Of a DNA stretch of 64,000 bases, positions 49,730 to 61,487 are shown piece after piece. A program made the position numbers and the translations under genes. The DNA comes from Panorpa germanica (Eukaryota; Arthropoda; Insecta; Mecoptera; Panorpidae), in NCBI GenBank assembly GCA_963678705.1, contig OY783203.1:2666001-2730000 (forward strand), given 5' to 3'. Below the pieces are notes generated by a model that was given only the letters and a program-made list of their open reading frames with translations, did no database searches and was not told the DNA's origin. Every line of letters starts with the position of its first letter. Position 1 is the first letter of the stretch.

Positions 49730-51660
49730 CGGTCTAATTTTACTTTCGAATTTCACTCGCTAAAATCACTTTCAATTTTACTCAAATTTGAGCTTTTCGT
49801 GTTTGATGAAAACAGGCGCCTGCCGCGTAAAAAGTGGAAGCAAAAAAGTTTAAATCATTCAGTTGATGTTATATTCGTTAGATTAGGTAGAAAGTGTATT
49901 CGAATAAAGAACTGTTTAAAATTTGTGAGAAAATGAAATAAGAATATTCTTTATTTGATAAACGATTCAAAGATGAGGTACACAGAAAGGTTTATTTATT
50001 TATGACATCTTCGACTTATTTGCAATGCTGAGTCCTATTCCCGACGACCTTTTCCTATCTGGGTAATTTCTATAGTAGCGAGAAGGTTAATCAATTAAAC
50101 TTCATAACAACCGTACCTAGAAAATATACCGCTAGTCGTACATCCGTCGGGTACAGCGCATCATTGCTGTGTCTTTACTGTTTCTTTTTAAACAACTGAA
50201 GTACAAGTCAAAGATCTAATAATGTATCTTCTGAACACCCCATAGTTCCCATTGAACCTCCATAGAACCTACAAACTGTGAAAACGTCTAAGTTTACACG
50301 TTGTATGATTTGAATTTTTAAAATGGCATTTGATTTAACACGCCATTAAATTCTAAACGGTCAACAAACGTGTTACGTTCAAATTCCGTATGAATATTTC
50401 CATATAAATAAAAGCTAATAAAATATTTAAGACACTGTCAGACAACATTTCTCTTGGCAGTTCACGCCAAACGAAGTATATTTCAATCTTTCGCCACTGT
50501 TTTTATTGTGTGTCAAGGGAGCCACTTTGTTTTACGCATCTTCTTTATATAACAAAACATTTTACTCGAAAAGGCAAATGTTTGTTATAATTATAATTGT
50601 AATTGTATCATCCTAAATACCTACATATCTTTAAAATACTTGAAATTCTTTTCATAGAAAGTATGTGCGTAACGCAAATACATATATAATTATTTATGTA
50701 ATTTAGAACTCTAATGAATGTTGGGAAGTAAATTTTTAATGTAATAATTTTACAGCTTTGTACACATTTAAAAATCTACGGCATTCTTTCTCTCCGCTTT
50801 TTGTCACAACTAATTTTTGCGCATTCAACCTTTACGCCCTGATTTTGTATCGCCTACGGCTAATCCTCCTCTTACCCCACTTTCCCACTTTTGTTCCGTG
50901 TTAGCTGTGTATACACAATGTAACTTTAAATTCCATTGTGCTAACATTTAATTTTAATGGAATAACAATCATTACATTTACATTGTTTCATATAATGGGT
51001 CAAGATTTCACAAATTATATTATGCCTTATATAGTGAACCTACCCTTCACCACCCCCCTCTCCACACACAGACACACAACCCAGCTGTTTCACATTGTTT
51101 AATGTGAGATCTTAATTAAACGAAAATGTCATGAAAATGAGCTCTTGTTTTATACATTTTAAACTAAATTCTTTATATTTACCATCAAATACTTCATTTA
51201 TTTACAATGCAGCGTGATTTCATTTATGTAGCGGCAGGTTTTATTTTTTTAACTCTTTCGGTCTTGTGATATGATGGCAGTATGGATAAATGGAAAATAT
51301 TATAACCGTTTCGCTTGAAACTCAAATTAATGAACACTTATTACGATTCAAACTTTGGAATTAAAAAAATGATTGTAAAAAAATTATATAAAAAGAACCA
51401 CATTTATTTTTGTGAAGAAAATATGTTTTTTTTTCAATGTGCGCTACTTACATAAAAATAAATATATATATTTTTATTCTTGTCTGTATTATGTGCAAAC
51501 ATCTACAGATTATACCATTTTTTGAGGACCAGGAATGTTAGTAATTTAGTCTCCTTGCCTGGGGATACGAGTATATATATATATACTTGGTAAATATAAA
51601 AATTTGAATAATTTTGTGCGTTGTCAAGTTTGTGTTTAGTATGACAGCGTACAACGCTCT
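49730..51660. other. AT-rich non-coding sequence
   Basis: I see no gene and no element. Confidence 0.55.
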
Positions 51661-51662
51661 AG

Positions 51663-51831
51663 CTGGGTTTCACTCCGATTTAGGAAGTCGCAATTTTTCA
51701 TAGTAGGAATATTCGAAATAATAACTCCCTTCAGAATGTGAAATTATTTACTTACTATCTGAAGGAAGTTACGATGATGAATATTTCTACTCTGAAAAAT
51801 TCCGACTGTTTAAATCGGAGTCAAACCCGTT
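51663..51831. mobile_element. Stem-loop MITE (GGGTTTSACTCCGATTTA ends)
   Basis: GGGTTTCACTCCGATTTA (51665) pairs with TAAATCGGAGTCAAACCC (ending 51828) with one mismatch. Pairing continues through an AGAAATATTC-type block, so the arms approach 50 bp. TA dinucleotides flank both ends at similar distances (left 51660-51661, right 51831-51832), which would suit a Tc1/mariner-type TA target. Confidence 0.7.
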
Positions 51832-52269
51832 ATCTACAGTGTTGCCACTATTGTAATTAAACGTAGGTGTTGTCAAAAATATCCCAGTAAACATTTTGGA
51901 GTCACTTTGACATCATATTGAAGATGTGTATGAAACAATTCAATTTCATTTCAATCGTTCAAAGAAATGTCAGTGATGTGAACTACAAATAGCAAAATCA
52001 CTTCACCTGGCCTCACTACCGTACTACTATTGAATGAAGTTGCACATTAACCATTAAAGTGTAACAGAGACAGTGTAACATATATCTTGTTTCTTTTTCT
52101 ATGATATTCAGGAAAATTTTATCTCTACTAAAATAAATATTTTCAAATATAAAAGAGACAACAAATATATCTACATTTAAATGTTGGAAAGAGAAAGAAT
52201 ATTTTTATGAAAAGATTCTGACAATTTTTTTTCGTAGTTGAATTTTAAAAAAAATTAATTTCGGCAACG

Positions 52270-52447
52270 TCGGCATACCGACGACAACCTTCTACTATGT
52301 TGGCAGTTTGGTTACATCTCATTTACCACATAATCAATTTAACTTTGCTCTCGGTCAATACATCATTTTCTTTACAACAAATTTCATACAAGTTTCCATT
52401 GCGTTCTATATCTACTGTCTACTGTACTCTTATATTTCTCTTCGCCA
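52270..52447 (-). repeat. Putative remnant 3' LTR of the decayed BEL/Pao element
   Basis: By position, the bases after the conserved end of the internal region should be LTR, and they begin TG. The stretch includes a GTCGTCGGTATGCCGACGTT hairpin (reversed, 52268-52287). The far end is not defined. A 16-bp string inside it, CTACTATGTTGGCAGT (52292-52307), also occurs at 26629-26644. Confidence 0.35.
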
Positions 52448-53607
52448 TAAATTGCCAGCCAGCAGAAGTAGATAAGCTCACAACTAATATCAAATTATAC
52501 AATGTTACATAAAATTATTATAAACCAATTTACAAAAAATAATGTGAACTTCTTAAAACTATTATAAACAAAATTACACAAAATAACATAAACTTCTTAA
52601 CTCTATGGTAGTCTACATAATTTTGTGAAAATAATATAAAACAAATTAATTACTATCCTAAATATAACGGAAACCATAATTATCAATGTAGCATACATTA
52701 TCATTTGCATAATGTACACAACAATCATCAACTCAATAGTTACAATGTTATTGAAACAATTATCTTTTAACAATTCCAACAGTACAGATGTTTGTTTTAC
52801 ATCAATGTTGTAAACATTGCAATTAATATCTGATGGAAGTATTGTATTTGAATCAAAAATTTTATTTGTTGCTTGTTTGATTCGCACCAGCAACACTGCG
52901 CTAATAATCTCAAGCTGGGGTATTGTAAGTACCTTACTTGATGGAGCTACACTAGACTTGTAGCAAATTAAATTTGTTTTTAACTTAATATTTATAAAAA
53001 TAATATTGTGTTTTAAACCTAATGTCATGATACTGGTTGATCTGTTTAATAATGTTTTATAAACCTCCAATACTGAAGGATTGCGTCTAAATCTTTTTTC
53101 CAACACATTAAATCTTTGCGGGGCAACTGAGAAAGAATCCTCCAATTCTATTTTATTTACTAGGCTGAGTAATGGCAAATCAACAGTTAAATTATTTTTA
53201 AGTGCTACTGAATTCTGAAATTTATGTTCAGCCTTTAAGTAATCCTCAGAAAACTTATCTGATTCCTCTGGGACTTTCTCAGTTGTCCAAGATTGTTCCA
53301 TAACATTCTCAAGGTTTGTATATTCACAAATAGCAAGATTACATACAATATTATTATGTGAATACTTATTTTTATTATACAATTTTCTTGGAACCACATT
53401 TCCTTTATTATTATTGTCATGTGACATATTTTTATAATCTAAACTATACTCAATTGCAATTGCACGTCTTTCTAAAAATGAAATAAATTCTGCCATAGTA
53501 GGCAGTTCTTCTAAATTTCTTTCCATGTGGAAAGTGCGGTTAGTAACGATATCTAATTTTCTACTTAAGGCCGAGATTAAAATCATATCCCACTTGTCTA
53601 CAGGCTC
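52448..53607 (-). mobile_element. Decayed, internally deleted BEL/Pao element
   Basis: This is a minus-strand relative of the intact element at 17285-24009. Homology starts abruptly at 53607 (GAGCCTGTAGAC, Gag), runs through several internal deletions to the last Gag-Pol codons, and continues to the end of the 3' untranslated region (TTCTGCTGGCTGGCAATTTA). The following TGGCGAAGAG at 52447 downwards would be the start of its own 3' LTR, but this does not resemble the LTR of the intact element, so the parent was a sister family. No 5' LTR is visible above 53607. Confidence 0.85.
52603..53586 (-). pseudogene. Truncated Gag-Pol with in-frame internal deletions
   Basis: The 327-codon frame is a patchwork of co-linear blocks of the intact polyprotein. 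Residues 1-63 match about 237-298 (Gag); about 75-180 match 592-696 (protease-RT linker); a short block around TLGLKHNIIF matches 925 onwards (RT end); NLICYKSSVAP...IPQLE matches 1061-1100 (RNase H); FDSNTILPSD matches 1196 onwards; then comes an unmatched hydrophobic stretch, and TKLCRLP matches the very end. Zinc knuckles, protease, the RT catalytic core and the whole integrase are gone. The reading frame survives every join and stops with TAG at the family's natural C-terminus. It cannot supply retrotransposition functions. An in-frame TGA lies upstream of the homology edge. Confidence 0.85.
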
Positions 53608-54633
53608 TTTCGATCATTAGCGGTGAAAGGCGAACTCGTATGCATAGTGTAATGTAAATTATAATCGACCATCCCAAGAGTGTATGTGAACTATGTATTA
53701 TAATAATGGAATTTCAAATAATTTCGTACGCAACACTGCTTGGTTGATAATACAGTATCGTACCAGTGCTAGTGCCAGTGCCAGTTCGAATAGATTATTA
53801 AATTCAATGCATAATTCACTTATACATATTAACATTCTAAAGCAATATATTACCATGTGTCATACATTTTATATCCTTGTATTACATCATTATTGCATAC
53901 ATAGCCAAGTAATTAATCAGTGAGCCAATAATCATAAATCTTTTAATCATAAACGTCTCTTTACAAATCGATGGATAGTTGAGACTTGAGAACACCTTTC
54001 CTGACAAAAAGAAGATTACACTTACCGTAACTTGTGTATTGTGCTAATGCGGTATTATGAAAGTTGACTGTGTACTGATTATAAATACAAAACAAAGAAG
54101 AAGATAAAATCGATAAGCGCATACAAATAATATATAAGTAAATATTAGTAATATCAAAACATCATTTTTTTAAAAGTAACAATAAGTTAGATATAGATTA
54201 TTTTGTTTGCATAAGATGAAATAATTGTCAATAAATTTTAAATATTTACTTTTTTTTTTTAGGTATGGTTTTGTCTCGGTGGTCGGGGTTTGGGGGGTAC
54301 TCAATGTTACATGCCTTTGTATGCAATAATGCGTAATATCCGTTAAAGCATAACTAATTCTAGCGTTATTACTGCAATAATTATACACATACATCTACAG
54401 TTTGAATATCATCAATGTCGTAGTTGCGGCTTTATTAAAATAGGATCGATTTGCTATAACGCTGAGTAATGGTTTAACAGGTTTCCAGAGACAATTACCG
54501 CAAGTGTGACGGCGGCGCTGTCCTCACAAACCTGCATTTTATAAAGTATTATCTATTCTTAAACAAATAGGCATAAGATATATTCTGAAACAACAAATAT
54601 CATGTGCTTTATTAAACAAACAACTCACTTACT

Positions 54634-54731
54634 CGCTTAGAGCATATATACATGAAGTGTGAATAGATTAAAAGTGTGGCCAAAATATGTGCGAGAGAGA
54701 AAGGTATATGTTCCTATTTGTTCTCTAAGCG
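54634..54731. repeat. Short inverted repeat (CGCTTAGAG / CTCTAAGCG)
   Basis: A perfect 9-bp inverted pair encloses 80 bp that include GTGCGAGAGAGAAAG. The right arm overlaps a GCGCATGCG string. It may be a small MITE. Confidence 0.4.
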
Positions 54732-56322
54732 CATGCGTCGAAAGTACCAGCTGTCTAGATATAATAAATATTAATATTGTGCCATTAAAATCTTAAAAGT
54801 GATTAAAAGTCAATGCAAATGAAACTCTATAATAGTTTTATTGATCAAATTATTGAAGTCTTGATATTAAACACATAACTGCAGCAGGAAACTTGTTGCA
54901 TACAATGAGCCAAATTATTATAATCTTAAATTGAATTCTGTAATTAAATCTAGTGAAATACAATTATAACGTTCGTTAATTCGTGTAAGTTCAGAACGGG
55001 AATCAACGTGATAAAGTGTTAATCCAGGTAATGAAGCAATATATATCCCTTAGAGATTTCTAAGGAAGATGGAATACATTTGCAAGCACCTTACAAGTCT
55101 CAATTTGTTTTTAATCCATGCGATCGTGTGTTACTTTTATTTAAGGGACTACATTACTCTGAAGCAAATATAATGCTTTGTTCATTTGTGTTAAGAACTC
55201 TATTGGTCCTCTAAAATCTATCTTGATGAAATCTATGATCCTTTATCTGAATTTAAATTTAAGCCAGTACCAAACGATTCGGTGAACGTTTGATTCAACG
55301 TGTGAGTCAAATATTGGAAGATTGACATGGCAAGTTTCCTGCTACACGGTGGAACGAATATTTCATCCGAATGATTTATTTGTTTTATTAATTTGTTGAT
55401 ATTATTGACACTGACACTGTTTAACAAAAACTTTCAAGTAAATAAATAAACTTTAAAGTATAAAACCTTCCAATGTTGAACGTTTCGTGCAGCAGTGCAT
55501 GACAGGTGGATGAAATGTCTGGTGGGGTTAGGAAAATCGACAATCGAATAGGACAACAGCCCGAACTTCTTGCCACAACAAACGTGCCACGATGCGTCCA
55601 ACCATCAAGCATCCAACGTCGGAAGGTGTTCGTACCACCGGCATTACCGTTTGGTACCGGCATTAGGAGTATTTCAATATGTTTATTATAATATCATGTT
55701 TATAATATCTGTTGAATATATATTTTAGCATACCACAAACTCTTTAATGGAAAATTAATACAGGAAATAATTATTTGATGTTTGTTTTCCATCTGACAGC
55801 AGTTCTACAAGCCCCTAAGTCATGGGTTGAGAATAGTTGTTGATGACAACATATTAATTGGTGATGGTTGCTAGTGTTCGGTATGCCAAGCCACCAGTAC
55901 TGAAATACCTAAATCCGCCCATCAAGGAAAGTGACTAACATCGCTTGCCTCTTACTCCCTGCCCCCTGCTCCCCGTCTCCACCACCCGCCACCTGCCTGA
56001 CTGTTTTTCTGATTACCATGACATCACGGAACAAGTTATTTCAATTTTATTTGCTTTGAATCATGTCATTTTCTAAACATACATTTATTACTAATATCGT
56101 TTATTATGAGATATATATGTGTAGTGTGTACTCTTGTTTTGTTTGATGTTATATGAGTATATGCAGTTAATTGTAATTTGTATATGTATTTACAGCAATT
56201 TAAGATTATATTTGTTTCTTTCAATGCCCTGTTGCACGCAAAGCATGCTGTATACTTTTTGTCTAAATTCTTGTTTTCCTTTCACGTGTGTTTTGATTTT
56301 ACTGGAAGTAAAGTAGTGAGTT

Positions 56323-56356
56323 TAGGCCGTCCCCACACGGGTCGACTGATTGCAAA
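56323..56356. repeat. Dispersed motif C, copy 2
   Basis: TAGGCCGTCCCCACACGGG followed by TCGACTGATTGCAAA matches 44505-44538 with three or four changes. The next 150 bp include CGAGTGAGAG and GAGCGACT strings that may belong to the same element. Confidence 0.5.
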
Positions 56357-57094
56357 CTTTAGCCTTGAATCTGCCCGAACCGACTGAGAATGCAACTGTG
56401 TTGTTAGTGAGAAAACGCACTTATATACGAGTGAGAGAAAACACACGGCACGAACGAAACTAAACTAGTTTTGAGCGACTCTGTTTCTCGGTCGCAGGCC
56501 ATGCTTTTGATGGTGACATCATGAGCAGAGATGTGCACAAATACTATTCAAAAGGTTTTAAACACATACAAATACGACACTATAAAATCCCCTATTATGC
56601 TATTGTTAAAAATTCTATAAAGAAGAAGCAATCACTCTAGTTAAAATTTTATGCATAAATCAACTATCTTGTTATTCACCAGGAGGTGACCTCGTACATA
56701 TTCTCTGGACCTCACGAGCACTGGCTAGGGCCTTTACAGTTTATATATAGAGTAGCTTTATATTTATTTTCTCTTCTTGTATCACATCTAGCTTCGCATT
56801 CTACACTCATAATGTCTCTTTTGAAACTACATTTTCGAGTGGATTATGTGAAAAAAGTTTACAAACAATCTTTAGTCGTACAAATATATACCTAAAACAA
56901 TCGTCTGAGTATATACGAGTATTATAAATTTTTTATTGGAATATTAGATGTTTTGAAATACTTTAGGCTTGTTTGTTTTCAAGATTTAACTTTCCACAGC
57001 TTTCAATGTAGTTTTCTATTTTTGCGATCAACTTCTCATCTGAGATTTATTCAATAAAAATTTATATACATTTATTTATAAATAATATGTGTAA

Positions 57095-57120
57095 GTGTGT
57101 GTGTGTGTGTGTGTGTGTGT
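57095..57120. repeat. (GT)n microsatellite
   Basis: About 13 uninterrupted GT units. Confidence 0.9.
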
Positions 57121-60100
57121 CTGTACACAGTATCCTTTCACTTATGACTTATTCGCGATTTTAATCAATAATGCACCATAATTATTAGATTTCTAACTAC
57201 ACCGTTCGAAACATTATAGATAAATGTTAGTTTTTATTAATATTCGTCCTTCACTAGTTCTTTCCCATAATTAACTCATAAGTAACCAATGTTACACAAA
57301 TCATTCTTGTTTATGGGTATTTATTAATCCTATTTCAAAATATGTTCGACGTTAATTAAAAATTAATCATAAATTAATAATCAATATATTATTTTAACCT
57401 CAAGGATTTTTGTATTTTAATTTCGACATTTAATTTAATTAGAACTCATCTAACCACATTTTTAGATTATATTATTAATTATGCCTCAAGTTATTGGGAA
57501 AAAATTATTAAACTTGTTAACGTGGTATATGTAAATGTTTTAATACTTACGAATTTTAAATTTAGTACCAATTTAAATATTAAATGTACTAGTACTAAAT
57601 TTAAAGGAAAAATAGACCTTGTATCTCATGTATATGTTAGACACTGCTGCCTAATCAGTAATTTTATGAAGAAGTTCCTACCTGATTTAACATTAAAAAT
57701 TCTTAAGAAGTTTGCCTATGCTATGCTTTAAATTATGTCTATGTTTTTAACTGGACTTTAGGTTTATTTTGCTAAACATTTGAGATGTCTTGTGGATGCT
57801 GCACTAGTAGCACTGCTCCTTTATCAACTGTATTCACAGTGATTCGTAAATCCATACTTCAAACCCATCTTAGAACTAAATCAAGGAAATTGTTACAGAT
57901 ACTCGTATATTCTAGTAATCCTTTCCCGTCAATGTTAAATGCACAATTTCTCAATTGTGGGGAGAAGGATTTAAGATTCTCGTATCTGGCACTTTAATAG
58001 TTAAACTCTACAGTATGCTGATATATACTTCTATATACATCTTTCATAGTGTTTCTATTCCAGAATATCTCGATATAGTATTATTGAGAACTTTGAGTTT
58101 TTGAGATTTCCATTTCTCAAAAATTTTCAGCAACTAAGTTGTCAATGGAAAATCTTGACTTCAGATTAGGGTTATCAACCGGTTTACCAAACTTAGAAAT
58201 GATACAGGATTTGAACCCGAAGGCGTCAAGTATATCGACTCGAATGTGTTAACTCATTTTTCATACTTTTATAAGAGACCTTGTTTCTTGCATCACTGAA
58301 CAAATACTGAACTTTGAGCGTTGGCGCTCTCTTTAGGAATTTACCTTATCTGCCGCTTCACTGGCTGTTCTTTAATATTTTGGGGGGAATTTTTTTATTT
58401 TTTATTCTTGCCTCAGGTAATAAATAATTTAAAGGAAAATTACATTCTTGTAACCCACTGTTTTTTTAATGTATTGTAAATTGCAAACGCTTTTACCGAT
58501 TTTCAATTATTTTCACTAAAGCAAAGCCTATTTTTTTTATTTTGAAAAGAAAATACGCCCTCTTAGTAACCTCTCGAAATTTTTAGAATATTGCCGGAGT
58601 TTTAAATGATAAATAAATAAAATGATTGTTGCATGTGTTTAATGGTGATGCTGAATCTATCACCATTATAAATTTGAACAAATTTTATCAGAATTTAGTC
58701 AGAAAATGCAGCGCTGGTCCTGCAGTGTCAATCATCAATTATCTCGCCCACTGTGTCTTCTAACATCTTTATTAGCTTTAACAGAATTAACTTTAGCCTA
58801 TTTTGTCATAATAATCTCTTGCAAATACCAAATCGAACAAGTAAAAATACTTCATCGCTCTATCCCTCTTTATCTTTCTTATATTTCCCTTATAGCTATC
58901 TCTATTTTTTTTGTGTATACAGATATAACATTATTAATTCATCATAACTGTGAGATCACTCTTTGTTCTGTTTTTGTTTTGCTAAGCGAGGCTTAACTGG
59001 CATTTATTTGACGAAGGGTTTACGAGGCGTTACTCACAAATATAAATAATATAATATAGTTGTGGTTGAATATAAAGTCGTATGCATTATAAATGACATA
59101 ACCGTTGTTTCTAATACCGTTTCCAATAGTCTCTGACTGTTCTTAGTAAAAACGACTTTTTTCTAACAATAAACGATATTCGATCCGATAGCATTTATGA
59201 ATGACGTTTAGATAATAGAATCGTGACGTATTAATATAATGGGGTTTACGAGTGAGAGGAACCGGATGTTGGGATGTTATGTGTTCTATTAACGAAGGGG
59301 ATATTATTTCCTTGCCAGATTCTGTATTCTAGCAAATTAATTAACCCTTAATAGAAACATTATTGTTTAAACGTAGCTGTTGCAGCATAGTTAACTGATT
59401 ATTAACATATTAGACAGTACAGAATTTGGACTCTATTTGCGTTTATATTGAATTCGAATCATCTAGGTTCATTGATAAACCCGTTTCTCGTATGATTCTT
59501 AAGTGGTATTTTATATGTCAGGTTGCTTAAAGTCAAAGTAATCTATTTATACTTCGTTTATTTATTTTAAATCATAAACGTCCTATCAAATTTAAAAAAA
59601 TTTGAACATAAATTGTGTATCAAATGCTTTCTCCACTATTTCTGTACACGTGGCTCACATTCATCTTAAAAAAAACATTTATGAAATATATTTTACTCTC
59701 TATTCATATTTTTAGTTTATTTAGATGATTGGTTTATCTAGGAAACATTTCGAAACTTACGACATTCGGAATGTTAATGGATTTAATTAAATGATGATTT
59801 AGTTGACAGATTGAAATTTGACAGATTTTTGTAAACTGTGATGTTTCAAACAAGATTCAGAAGCGAATTATATGACGTACTGATTAGATACATAAATCAT
59901 ATTTACTTTGAATTTTGTAATATAATAATGTTCCACACGGCAGTGTTCCATCAATGCGTTTGATGCCAGAATTGGCCAGTATTGTACTCCTTGTTTCTTG
60001 TTTCGTTTAATTGGTTATGTACAGGAAGGATTATGTAAAAGGAAGAAAGGAGAAAATTAAAGAAACCAAAAATGGGAAATATACAAGTAAAAAGGAATAT

Positions 60101-60976
60101 AAGTAAGTAAAAGTAAAACCCAAAGACCACCTAAGTATGGTGCTCATAAGAAATAAATAAATTGTAAATAGATTCTGATTATAATTTACCTCTTCGCCAT
60201 TACATGCCAAAAATCGTAAACAGTACCTAGATTGATTGAAAATGCCCGCTGTTATTAAAAGACTCGTATATAAGCCCTTCAACAACACACGTCAACACAA
60301 CTATTGTTATGTGTAATACACTTATTAAAGAAGGAACAATCTTTATTACTTTAGCAATACTTTATTAATTTTCTTTGCATGTTTAAAATTTCCTTCTAAG
60401 ATCTAAAGATGTCTGATATGTCCTTTCAGTTTCTAGAGCCGTGTTGCTAAAGAAAATAACAAAATTATTCGAAATAAATCAAAAATAACATTTTTTTAAT
60501 TCGAGTATATCTTTAACACCCACGCAACGTTTTAAAATTATTAGCTTATTTTTTGTGAATTTACAGAATATTGTTGTTAAGATTTATTAATTAAAAAGGA
60601 TTAGTAAAGAGCGTTATAAATTATATTTTCAACATAATTAATGTGTGTACATAAAGCAGAGAACGTATAAAATGTTTATGTTAATATTTAGTAGCTCACT
60701 TAAACATTCGCAACATTCGCTCTGATAAATAATTTAAGTTATTTATAATTTCAGAATTCATGTACGAGTATCCTTAATAAATTTTGATATTTACTTTACA
60801 TTAATGAATATATAAAATTATTAATTTATGTTTTACATTTACTTTTCTAATTACTTTAATTATTTCATGTCACTTTACGGAAATGGTCCTTTGCACCGAG
60901 TACGGAGTACAGACCCTGTCTTAACTTATTATGTATTCAAAATTCAAATTAACATTAATTAACAGAATAACATTGT

Positions 60977-61479
60977 CAGTGGCGGCTGGCTTTGACCGGC
61001 CTTTGTAATACAAGTATTAGTTATTAAAAAATACTACAAAAATACTATTATACGAGTATTAAATGCCTTTTTTAATTTCTTTTTAGTGTGACATACTTGT
61101 CTTAGCGTCTGGGTCTCATTGCACTCTATCCCCATTTTAGTAATTTCAAGTCCTTCAGATTACCGTTACGTTCACTCGAATTTATAGATGTCTATTCCGT
61201 GATTCAGTGTTACTGTCTGTGATTTTCAAGAGGTGAACGAAGTAATACTAGAAATAATCGAACTAGAATTGTAGTTGACTTGAAAGACAAATATTCCCCA
61301 TCAAATTTTTGACGTAAGGCTTATAATAATACAGCATAAGTCACAAAAGTTAAGTCGGTACGAAAACTACCTCCACCATCTTGACTTTAATGTAATTCAA
61401 ATATTTTGTGGTAACGTAGAAGGGGAACAAACTTATGCTTTTTAATCTTATGCTTTTAAGGTATTACGTACCGCCACTG
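60977..61479. mobile_element. hAT-like non-autonomous element
   Basis: The ends are CAGTGGCGG at 60977 and CCGCCACTG at 61471-61479, a perfect 9-bp inverted repeat of hAT type. Flanking octamers AACATTGT (60969-60976) and AACATTAA (61480-61487) agree at the first six positions, as expected for an aged 8-bp target duplication. The 503-bp interior shows no transposase motif on either strand. Confidence 0.7.
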
Positions 61480-61487
61480 AACATTAA

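Larger units (their letters stand above)
53608..60968. other. AT-rich non-coding stretch
   Basis: No gene is supported. Contents are a short inverted repeat at 54634-54731, a GC-rich block at about 55490-55665, dispersed motif C at 56323, a (GT)n run at 57095-57120, and a lone B-box-like string at 58207-58217 (minus strand). Confidence 0.55.

Noticed and set aside
51837..51850. CAGTGTTGCCAC string resembling an hAT end
   Set aside because: No inverted partner and no repeat of the flanking octamer were seen in either direction.
55421..55691. GC-rich block with open frames and a CCAGTACCAAACG / CGTTTGGTACCGG near-inversion
   Set aside because: The inverted match (55264 and 55648) is only about a dozen bases and no target duplication was found, so I did not call an element.
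58207..58217. GGTTCAAATCC B-box-like string on the minus strand
   Set aside because: No A box lies at a suitable distance and no cloverleaf forms, so I did not call a tRNA or SINE.
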